Positions 1 to 5,797 of a DNA stretch of 5,797 nucleotides are shown here, piece after piece. Every line of letters starts with the position of its first letter. The first letter of the stretch is position 1. The DNA is from Treponema sp. GTDB taxonomy: Bacteria > Spirochaetota > Spirochaetia > Treponematales > Breznakiellaceae. The stretch covers positions 1-5,797 of the forward strand of contig JAISEB010000009.1 in assembly GCA_031264395.1 (NCBI GenBank). The letters are read 5' to 3'. The position numbers were made by a program, and so were the translations under genes. The notes beneath the pieces are model-generated. The model was given only the letters and a program-made list of their open reading frames with translations, was not told where the DNA came from and searched no databases.

Positions 1-962
1 AAAGTCCGGACGGGGAAGCGCGCCTTTCGGTGCTGGTGTATATTACCGGGGTAACGGCGGGAAGCCCCTCCTATGAAATGCTCGCCGCCGGCGCGGAGGA
101 ATTCGCCGCCGGTCATCCCAGTGTACGGGTAAAGGTGTACGAGGCGGGATTCAACCAGGCCGAATGGGAGGAGCAGCTTACTTCCCTTGTGTCGGGCGGC
201 GAATACGATCTTGTCATCGGGTCAAATCCTTCCCTGCCTGAAATCTGCGCCGCCGTGGGGGAAAAATTTCCCGATCAGAAATTCGTTATTACCGACGCGA
301 TGTACAGCGGAAATTCCCGGATCTGCACGTACCTGTACAATCAATATGAGCAGTCCCTTTTTCTCGGTTATCTTGCGGGGCTCATTACAACGGGCGGCAT
401 GGAACACGCCAATAGCGCAAAGCGCGTCGGCTTTATCGCCGCGCAGGAATACCCCCTGCTCAACAATCACATTGTGCCCGGTTTTCTTGACGGGGCACGG
501 CGGGCCGATCCCGGCATAGCAATGGATTTCCGCGTTGTGGGCAACTGGTATGACGCCAACAAGGCGGCGGATCTGGCGTCAAGCATGATTGACGCGGGGT
601 CGGATGTATTCGCCGTGATAGCCGGCGGCGCGTCCCAAGGGCTTGTCAGAACCGCGGAACGGATGGGCGCCTATGTGGTTTTTCATAACACCAACGAATA
701 CGGCGAAGCTCCCGGCGTCATTGTCGGATGCGGCGTCATGGAACAGAAAAAACTGACCATGGAAATTCTTGCCGAAGCGCTTGAGGGAAAGATACAGTAC
801 GGAAGCTCCCGGATTGTGGGGGTAAGGGAAGGTTACCTCGATTTCATAGATAACGATCCCGGTTATATGGAACATGTGTCTCCTGAAATACGGGAAAAAT
901 TCGGCGCCTTCATGAATGACATACGGGCGGGCCGCATACCATACACAGTTCCGCCGCTGTGA
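1..962 (+). CDS. BMP/PnrA-family ABC transporter substrate-binding lipoprotein, 5' end cut by window edge
   Basis: This is the ligand-binding component of the importer encoded by the next three genes. In diderm bacteria such proteins are usually lipid-anchored outside the inner membrane and deliver ligand to the permeases. The frame is open to the window edge (first whole codon at 3-5), so the GTG at 30 is an internal valine in the first beta strand, not the start. The signal peptide and lipobox should lie upstream. About 319 residues are visible. The family pattern is clear: the opening strand with GVTAGSPSYEML (nt 48-83), FNQAEWEEQL (150-179), the SNPSLPEI segment (222-245), KFVITD (279-296), VGFIAAQEYP (426-455), GNWYD (540-554) and VIAGGASQG (615-641). 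The C-terminus is complete (VREGYLDFI, then PEIREKF). Residues typical of nucleoside binders are altered: HNTNEY replaces the common GVDSDQ (684-701) and QEYP replaces the common MDxP. The ligand may therefore be riboflavin (RfuA-like) rather than purine nucleosides. The family call is firm; the substrate is not. Confidence 0.9.
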   Translation, partial: SPDGEARLSVLVYITGVTAGSPSYEMLAAGAEEFAAGHPSVRVKVYEAGFNQAEWEEQLTSLVSGGEYDLVIGSNPSLPEICAAVGEKFPDQKFVITDAMYSGNSRICTYLYNQYEQSLFLGYLAGLITTGGMEHANSAKRVGFIAAQEYPLLNNHIVPGFLDGARRADPGIAMDFRVVGNWYDANKAADLASSMIDAGSDVFAVIAGGASQGLVRTAERMGAYVVFHNTNEYGEAPGVIVGCGVMEQKKLTMEILAEALEGKIQYGSSRIVGVREGYLDFIDNDPGYMEHVSPEIREKFGAFMNDIRAGRIPYTVPPL

Positions 963-2509
963 ACGCCGGACTCGAACCGGCGGTTGAAATGAGGGGGATA
1001 AGCAAGATCTACCCCGGAGGCCGCCGCCCGGCAAACAGCGGCGTTTCGCTGGATCTTCGCCGGGGAGAGATCCTCTGTCTGGCCGGTGAAAACGGCGCGG
1101 GAAAATCAACCTTGATGAAGATACTCTGCGGCCTTGAACAGCCTTCAGAGGGAGATATACTGATCAACGGAAAGCCTGTCAGGATGCGCGGCCCGCTGGA
1201 CGCGGATCGTCTGGGGATAGGCATGGTGCATCAGCATTTTATGCTGTTCCCCGAATTTACCGTTGCCGAAAATGTGGTCATGGGACGGGAGCCGCGCCGG
1301 GGGATTTTCTTCAACACTGCCGGGGCCGAGGCGCTGGCCGCCGGAGTGATAAAGGCCCATCATTTTTCCATTGCGCCCGGCGATCCTGTTTCTTCCCTTA
1401 CTATCGGGCAGATGCAGCAGGTTGAAATTTGCAGGATGCTTTACCGGAACGCGGATATCATCATTCTTGATGAACCTACCGCGGTGCTTACGGAACAGGA
1501 AATCACTTCCCTGTTTGAGACCCTTGCCGTGCTTAAGGCTTCGGGAAAATCGGTGATCCTCATCACCCACAAGCCCGGTGAAATAAAGCGTATATCGGAC
1601 CGGGTAGCTGTTTTGCGGAAGGGCCGCCTGCAGGGTGTACACGAGACCGCCTCGGTAAGCGGAAAGGAAATTTCCCTTATGATGGTAGGAGGCGGCGTTG
1701 AACCCGCCCGCGCCGGAACCGTTTCCCCCGCCCCTGTTCCGGCGGGAAAACCCGTCATTGTTTTTGAACAGGTAACGGTGATCCGCCGCGGCCAGAAACA
1801 GCCGCTGCTCAAGGATCTGTCCTTTTCCGTATCCGCCGGGGAGATACTTGGCTTTGCCGGGGTAAGCGGAAACGGGCTGGGAGTGCTGGAAGCGGTCCTC
1901 GGCGGTTTTCTTCATCCCGCATCGGGAAGGATACTGCATCAGGGAAAGGATGTTTCCCGCCTCAACATACGGCGTCTCCGCAATCAGGGGCTTGCCTTTG
2001 TTCCCGCGGACCGGCTCCGGGTAGGAAGCGCCCCGGAGGCGACAATAACGGAAAACCTGATCATAAACACGCGCGCGGAATTTTCACGGCGCTGGATAAT
2101 CAGCCGTAAGGACACGGACCGTTTTTCCCGGAGCCTCATGGAACGTTATGAAATTGAAGGGGAGCCGGACGATATTCTCGGTTCGCTTTCGGGCGGAAAC
2201 ATTCAGAAGGTAATTCTTGCCCGCGAGATCAGCCAGTTCAGGGATTACATTGTTTTTTCCGAACCTGCCTGGGGGCTCGATATAGCCGCTGGCGCCAGAG
2301 TGTACGGTGAAATTGCCGGGCTCAGGAACAGGGGGGCCGCGGTGATTCTTATCTCCACCAATCTTGACGAGATCCTCGCCAACGCGGACCGTATCATTGT
2401 CATGTACCGTGGGATGGCCGCTGCGGAGATGCGGAACAGCGGCGAACCGGGTATGCGCGGCAGGATAAGCGCCTGTATGCTGGGCATGAAAACGGAGGGC
2501 GCGTTGTGA
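959..2509 (+). CDS. Tandem-domain ABC transporter ATP-binding protein (nucleoside/simple sugar/riboflavin importer type)
   Basis: This 516-residue cytoplasmic protein has two fused ATPase domains that power the importer; 500-520 residues is normal for the family. Domain 1 (about 9-245) has Walker A GENGAGKST (43-51), Q-loop Q92, signature LTIGQ (147-151), Walker B IIILDEP with D171 and E172, and switch H204. A Pro/Ala-rich linker follows (about 246-264). Domain 2 (about 266-512) has a degenerate Walker A, GVSGNGLG (301-308), with no Lys-Ser/Thr pair. It has an intact signature LSGGN (410-414), a changed Walker B ending FSEPAWGLD (433-441), and T467 at the switch-His position. Such asymmetry is common in RbsA/YufO-type tandem ATPases. 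The GTG start overlaps the preceding stop by four bases (GTGA). I see no Shine-Dalgarno sequence, so reinitiation by ribosomes finishing the binding-protein gene is likely. An ATG at 989 (residue 11) is a possible alternative, but the GTG gives the more usual N-terminal length. Confidence 0.95.
   Translation: MNAGLEPAVEMRGISKIYPGGRRPANSGVSLDLRRGEILCLAGENGAGKSTLMKILCGLEQPSEGDILINGKPVRMRGPLDADRLGIGMVHQHFMLFPEFTVAENVVMGREPRRGIFFNTAGAEALAAGVIKAHHFSIAPGDPVSSLTIGQMQQVEICRMLYRNADIIILDEPTAVLTEQEITSLFETLAVLKASGKSVILITHKPGEIKRISDRVAVLRKGRLQGVHETASVSGKEISLMMVGGGVEPARAGTVSPAPVPAGKPVIVFEQVTVIRRGQKQPLLKDLSFSVSAGEILGFAGVSGNGLGVLEAVLGGFLHPASGRILHQGKDVSRLNIRRLRNQGLAFVPADRLRVGSAPEATITENLIINTRAEFSRRWIISRKDTDRFSRSLMERYEIEGEPDDILGSLSGGNIQKVILAREISQFRDYIVFSEPAWGLDIAAGARVYGEIAGLRNRGAAVILISTNLDEILANADRIIVMYRGMAAAEMRNSGEPGMRGRISACMLGMKTEGAL
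2494..2499 (+). promoter_or_regulatory. Ribosome binding site for the first permease
   Basis: GGAGGG lies six bases before the GTG at 2506, inside the last codons of the ATPase gene. The match to the anti-Shine-Dalgarno sequence and its spacing support the GTG as the start. They also indicate direct initiation as well as coupling through the four-base overlap. Confidence 0.75.
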
Positions 2510-3546
2510 AAAAAAAGATCCCCCCGGCTTTTTCCGCCGCCGTTCTTGTCATGTTCATTTCCCTTGTTGCGTGCGTCGTTCTTGTCTGCCTTCTAAGCAG
2601 GGAACCCGCAAGGGCCCTGGGGTATTTTTTCCTTGGCCCCCTTAAGAACCGCTATTATTTTGGGAACATGCTTAACAGCGCCGTGCCGCTCATTTTGGGA
2701 GGACTCGGCCTTACCGTCTCCATGAGGGCGGGAAGGCTCAACCTCGGCGGGGAGGGCCAGATCTACGCCGGCGCTTTTACCGCGACTATCGCGGCTCTGT
2801 CCCTCTCGCGCCTGGGGGCGGCGGGGGGCCTTTTTGCCCTTGCGGCGGGGGCCCTTCTTTCGGGGGCTGTCGCGGGGCTTTCCGGTTTTTTCCGGGCCCG
2901 GTGGGATACGAATGAACTTATCACCTCGTTTCTTTTTTCCAATGTGCTGATCCTCATCGTCAATTACCTCGTGTCCGGGCCTTTTAAGGACCCACTGACC
3001 AGCATTCAGTCGACGGAAAAAATTCCCGAAATTTTCAGGCTGCCCCGCATTCTTCCCCCGTCAAATTTAAGCGCGGCCGTTTTTGCCGCTCTTGCCCTGA
3101 CCCTGCTGACACGGCTCTTTCTCTTCCATACCGGAACAGGTTATGAGATGCGCGTCTCGGGAAGCAGCGAAATGTTCGCCCGTTACGGGGGAATCAATAC
3201 AAAGCGGATTACCACCCTTGCGATGTTCATCAGCGGCGCTTTTTACGGCCTCGCCGGCGGGCTGGAAGTTTTTGGCACCCATTACGGGACGGTGAAGGAA
3301 TTTTCTTCCGGCGCGGGCTGGAACGGCCTGGCGGTGGCCCTTATTGCCGGGAATAATCCCGCGGCGGTTATTCCCGCGGCGGTTTTCTTTGCATGGATGG
3401 GGCAGGGGGCCCGTATCGCCATGCAGTTTTCGGATCTTACCATTGAAATCGTTTTGGTTGCCGAATCCGTGATCTTTTTTCTCGTAACAAGCATGGTATT
3501 TCGCGGATTTTTCGGGCAGAAGGAAAGGCGGCCATGGCGCAGATAA
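2506..3546 (+). CDS. ABC transporter permease 1 (BPD_transp_2 family, YufP/NupB/RfuC-like)
   Basis: This 346-residue inner-membrane protein should form one half of the substrate channel, paired with the next gene's product. It is very hydrophobic, with about nine likely membrane segments (near 8-30, 56-74, 84-105, 107-127, 137-158, 187-207, 236-255, 271-295 and 311-331, estimated by eye). Family landmarks are the glycine-rich loop VSMRAGRLNLGGEGQ (71-85), DTNELITSF (134-142), and the cytoplasmic coupling region GYEMRVSGSSEMFARYGGI (212-230). SGAFYGLAGGLE (243-254) and GAGWNGLAVALIAGNNP (269-285) follow. The length is typical. The GTG start overlaps the ATPase stop by four bases and has a good ribosome binding site. 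Codons 2-4 form a run of eight adenines. The C-terminus ends in a basic tail (KERRPWRR) whose codons overlap the next gene. Order and length match the larger of the two permeases in Nup/Pnr/Rfu-type operons; the ligand is inferred only from the system as a whole. Confidence 0.93.
   Translation: MKKKIPPAFSAAVLVMFISLVACVVLVCLLSREPARALGYFFLGPLKNRYYFGNMLNSAVPLILGGLGLTVSMRAGRLNLGGEGQIYAGAFTATIAALSLSRLGAAGGLFALAAGALLSGAVAGLSGFFRARWDTNELITSFLFSNVLILIVNYLVSGPFKDPLTSIQSTEKIPEIFRLPRILPPSNLSAAVFAALALTLLTRLFLFHTGTGYEMRVSGSSEMFARYGGINTKRITTLAMFISGAFYGLAGGLEVFGTHYGTVKEFSSGAGWNGLAVALIAGNNPAAVIPAAVFFAWMGQGARIAMQFSDLTIEIVLVAESVIFFLVTSMVFRGFFGQKERRPWRR
3519..3528 (+). promoter_or_regulatory. Ribosome binding site for the second permease
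   Basis: The purine-rich GAAGGAAAGG lies within the end of the first permease gene. AAGGA ends nine bases, and AAAGG five bases, before the ATG at 3534. This favours that start over the in-frame ATG at 3546, which has no comparably spaced site. Confidence 0.6.
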
Positions 3547-4364
3547 TGGCGAGTACAATGAATATCATGATCCCCATCCTCTTTGCCGCGACCGGAGGGC
3601 TTTTTACAGAACTTGCGGGAATGCTTAATATCGCCCTTGAAGGGCTGCTTCTTGCCGGCGCCTTCAGCGCCGCCGCCGCCGCCTGGTATACGGGAAGCTT
3701 TGCCGCCGGAATAGCGGCGGGTATCGCCGGTTCGGTGATCCTTTCCGCCATACTTGCCGTAGCGTCGCTGAAACTCAGGTCCAACATTTTTATAGCGGGC
3801 CTTGCGGCAAACCTCTTCGCGTCCGGGATCACCGTGATCCTTTCACACCGCCTTTTCGGAACAAGGGGGGTAGTCGTTCTGAAAGATCTTCCTGAACTTC
3901 CGAAAATCAACCCCTATGTGTATTCAGGGTGGATCTTCCTTTTTGCCGCCTGGCTCGTTCTGTACCGGACCCCCTTCGGCTACCGGCTGCGGGCCTCGGC
4001 CCTTCACGCACAGGCGCTCCGTTCCCTTGGGCTGCGGCCCGGCGTCTACCGTCTTGCCGCCCTTCTTGTATCGGGCTTTGCCTGCGGCATAGGCGGATCT
4101 TTTCTTAGCCTCAATCTCGGCGCGTTTGTTCCCAATATTTCCGCCGGCCGTGGCTGGATAGCCCTGGTGGTGATATTTCTGGGCGGAAGAAAGCCCCTTG
4201 GCCTTTTGGCGGGCGCTTTCGTCTTCGGCCTGGCCGAAGCTTTTTCCGATTATGCCCAGGGGGCGTTTGCCGCTCCCGCCGATTTCATCCTCGCCATTCC
4301 CTACATATTCACCCTCGCCGTGATGACAGGCATTTCAGTCTATATCAAACGGAAACACCGGTAG
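3534..4364 (+). CDS. ABC transporter permease 2 (BPD_transp_2 family, YufQ/NupC/RfuD-like)
   Basis: This 276-residue integral membrane protein is the second half of the importer's channel. It is somewhat shorter than the roughly 300-320 residues common for this subfamily, but both ends look complete. Landmarks are AATGGLFTELAGMLNIALEG (18-37), the usual N-terminal signature of this permease type, and an alanine-rich membrane segment containing five tandem GCC codons (nt 3669-3683). The cytoplasmic loop from FGYRLRASALHAQALRSLGL (148-167) into SGFACGIGG (180-188) should contact the ATPase. GRGWIALVVIFLGGRKPLG (205-223) comes next, then a last hydrophobic segment near 251-270 and a basic tail, KRKHR. 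The start overlaps the preceding gene by 13 bases. An ATG at 3546, overlapping the upstream stop as TAATG, would remove only four residues and cannot be excluded. This is the last gene of the operon, with its stop 14 bases from the facing murJ stop. Confidence 0.93.
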   Translation: MAQIMASTMNIMIPILFAATGGLFTELAGMLNIALEGLLLAGAFSAAAAAWYTGSFAAGIAAGIAGSVILSAILAVASLKLRSNIFIAGLAANLFASGITVILSHRLFGTRGVVVLKDLPELPKINPYVYSGWIFLFAAWLVLYRTPFGYRLRASALHAQALRSLGLRPGVYRLAALLVSGFACGIGGSFLSLNLGAFVPNISAGRGWIALVVIFLGGRKPLGLLAGAFVFGLAEAFSDYAQGAFAAPADFILAIPYIFTLAVMTGISVYIKRKHR

Positions 4365-4378
4365 CCGCGGAGGCAATT
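4365..4378. other. Convergent intergenic gap without a visible intrinsic terminator
   Basis: Only 14 bases separate the stop codons of permease 2 (+) and murJ (-). I found only a three-base-pair GCC/GGC stem around here and no stem followed by a T-run on either strand. Termination of the two converging transcripts must be Rho-dependent, or occur within or beyond the opposing gene. Confidence 0.6.
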
Positions 4379-5797
4379 TCATTTTCGTTTCAACAGCCTG
4401 ATTATAGCCATGAATTGCCTGTCGCGGCTTATAGAGAGGAGCAGTACCCCCGCCGCGCCAAAAACAAGGGCGTTAATCAGAATTGGTACGCCAAGGGCGG
4501 CGAGGCGGCTGCCGCCGGCAAAGGCGTCCGACAGAACGGGATTGAGCCATAGTACCGGCAGAACCGCGGCGGCCGAAAAAAGGAGCATCTTCAAGGTATA
4601 CATGCACACGGATCCAAGCGCCCTCTTCACGGCGACGTTCGGATTTTTTTTGAGGAAGATGAGCAGGAGGGCGGTGTTCACCGCGCTCGCGAGGGACAGA
4701 GCCAGCGCGATTCCCGCCCCGCGCATGGACCGTACCAGAATAACCGCGAGAACCATGTTTACCGCGAAGGAAATGATCCCCGCCAGGGCGGGGGACCGGG
4801 AATCGCTTTGGGCATAAAAAGCGGGCGCAAGGATACGGTTCAGGGCGATAAAAAAAAGCCCGGGCATATGAAAGGTAAAGGCTTCCAGAGTCAGGGAGAC
4901 CGAGTTTTCATTGAAACTGCGTGTCTGGAAGAGCAGTCTTATCAGGCTCTGTCCCTCCGCAAGCGAAAAGAACGTAACAGGAATGGCAATAAGGGCGATA
5001 ATCTGCATGGCCGAAATCAGCCGTTCGTTGTAGATATCCCACCGGCCCGATTTGGCGTATTCCGACAGATCGGGAAGCAGGACCGTTCCAATTGAAACCG
5101 CGAAAATACCCAGAATCAGTTCCTGAAGCCTGAGAGAGTATTGCAGGCTTGATATGATTCCTTCCCCCGCGTTTCCCGCCAAAGCGGTAGAAACCAGATC
5201 GTTAAGCTGATACGCCGCCATCCCTATGATAGTCGGGCCTATGAGCCGCAAGACCGTCCTGACGCCGGGATTCTTGCAAGCTTTTTTCAGCGAGACAAAG
5301 AAAAAGACATGTCCTTTTTTAAGAATGAAAGGGAGCTGTATGGCGGCTTCCAAAAATCCCCCGATAAAGATGCCGATAGCCATTGCCCTGGCGGGATTTT
5401 TGGTAAAGGGGCTGAGCCCGTACGCGCAGAGAATAGTCGTCACATTAAGCAGAATGGGCGCCAGTCCTGACGGGGCAAAAATATGCAGACTGTTCAGTAT
5501 CCCCTGAAACAGGGCCGCCAGAGAAATGAACGCCAGAAAGGGAAACATGATTCTGGTCAGCAAAACCGTTTCGTCGAATTCTTTCATGCCGAAAAAAGAA
5601 ACAATGACGGGGGCAAGGAGAATCCCGATCATTACCGCGAGACTTACAAAAAAAGTAAGAAAGGTAAACATACAGGCAAGAAATTCCCGTATTGTTTCCC
5701 TGTCTCTTTTCAAAAGATATTCTTTGAACGTCGGAATAAAAGCGACCGAAATGGACCCTTCGGCAAAAAGCCGCCTGAAGAGGTTTGGGATCATGAA
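4379..5797 (-). CDS. murJ: Lipid II flippase MurJ (MviN family), N-terminus beyond window edge
   Basis: MurJ moves the lipid-linked peptidoglycan precursor lipid II across the inner membrane (MOP exporter superfamily). The 472 visible codons are open to the window edge. The methionine at 5794-5792 is internal: it sits in the conserved MIPNLFRRLFAEGS stretch, which aligns near residue 46 of E. coli MurJ, so about 45 residues, including the first membrane helix, are missing here. Numbering from that Met, R7 and R8 match E. coli R52/R53 and the FAEG motif is intact. R222 in YSLRLQELILG matches the essential R270. Further family segments are GILNSLHIFAPSGLAPILLN (98-117), IGPTIIGMAAYQLNDL (185-200), IGTVLLPDLSEYA (235-247) and RILAPAFYAQSDSRSPALAG (320-339). 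Full length would be near 517 residues, as expected, ending in a basic tail, RLLKRK. R18 and R24 equivalents lie outside the window. The sequence resembles treponemal MurJ to my memory. Promoter and start are not visible. Confidence 0.95.
   Translation of the reverse strand, partial: FMIPNLFRRLFAEGSISVAFIPTFKEYLLKRDRETIREFLACMFTFLTFFVSLAVMIGILLAPVIVSFFGMKEFDETVLLTRIMFPFLAFISLAALFQGILNSLHIFAPSGLAPILLNVTTILCAYGLSPFTKNPARAMAIGIFIGGFLEAAIQLPFILKKGHVFFFVSLKKACKNPGVRTVLRLIGPTIIGMAAYQLNDLVSTALAGNAGEGIISSLQYSLRLQELILGIFAVSIGTVLLPDLSEYAKSGRWDIYNERLISAMQIIALIAIPVTFFSLAEGQSLIRLLFQTRSFNENSVSLTLEAFTFHMPGLFFIALNRILAPAFYAQSDSRSPALAGIISFAVNMVLAVILVRSMRGAGIALALSLASAVNTALLLIFLKKNPNVAVKRALGSVCMYTLKMLLFSAAAVLPVLWLNPVLSDAFAGGSRLAALGVPILINALVFGAAGVLLLSISRDRQFMAIIRLLKRK

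Noticed and set aside
30..32. GTG as the start of the binding protein
   Set aside because: The frame is open upstream to the window edge, and the valine lies inside the first conserved beta strand of the mature domain. A binding protein also needs a signal peptide upstream.
1145..1939. Long antisense reading frame of 264 codons opposite the ATPase gene
   Set aside because: The opposite strand encodes a protein with every ATPase motif in order. The antisense product is low-complexity, rich in Arg/Gly/His, and matches no family I know. Such frames are expected in GC-rich DNA.
3669..3683. Five tandem GCC units
   Set aside because: They encode five alanines in a membrane segment of permease 2. 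A short in-frame run like this is expected in GC-rich DNA and is not evidence of a functional repeat.
3437..3910. Antisense reading frame of 157 codons across the permease junction
   Set aside because: It mirrors Ala/Ile/Leu-rich membrane-protein codons on the other strand, spans two real overlapping genes, and has no recognisable motif.
4839..4865. GGGC...A8...GCCC, a possible hairpin or terminator-like element
   Set aside because: It lies within conserved murJ codons (MPGLFFIALN). The stem is only about four base pairs around a long A-rich loop, and the T-run on the minus strand does not follow a proper stem.
4808..5095. Plus-strand reading frames opposite murJ (here and at 4410-4817, 5226-5507)
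   Set aside because: They are shadows of the strongly conserved murJ coding sequence, with no family motif or convincing start signal.
5792..5794. ATG as the start of murJ
   Set aside because: It lies in the conserved IPNLFRRLFAEG motif near residue 46 of the family, and the preceding codon (Phe) is in frame up to the window edge.

Overview
The window holds the greater part of one transport operon and, facing it, most of a cell-wall gene. It is GC-rich and almost entirely coding. No gap between genes exceeds 14 bases, so no stretch over 300 bases lacks a gene. Apart from two ribosome binding sites, I see no RNA gene, mobile element, CRISPR array, riboswitch or clear terminator.

Region 1 (1-4364, + strand) is a four-gene ABC importer operon of the BMP/PnrA (basic membrane protein, 'nucleoside/simple sugar') class. 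In order it encodes a substrate-binding protein cut by the left window edge, a double-domain ATPase, and two different BPD_transp_2-type permeases. The junctions overlap by 4, 4 and 13 bases, which points to one polycistronic message with translational coupling. The encoded parts make a complete importer: an outer binding lipoprotein, a permease heterodimer and one tandem ATPase. The ligand is not certain. Purine nucleosides (PnrA/Nup/Bmp type) are the default for the family. However, the binding protein lacks several residues typical of nucleoside binders, and the SBP-ATPase-permease-permease layout also matches the spirochaete riboflavin importer RfuABCD.

Region 2 (4379-5797, - strand) is murJ (mviN), the lipid II flippase of peptidoglycan synthesis. 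Its N-terminal ~45 codons lie beyond the right edge. It converges tail-to-tail on the transporter operon with 14 bases between the stop codons.

Organism: the BMP-type importer with two permeases, and a MurJ whose central and C-terminal sequence looks treponemal to me, suggest a GC-rich member of the Spirochaetota (Treponema or a relative). This is recognition from memory, not a search, and is moderately confident at best. The window looks like ordinary core and transport gene content. I found no convincing new biological system. The point most worth following up is what this importer carries.
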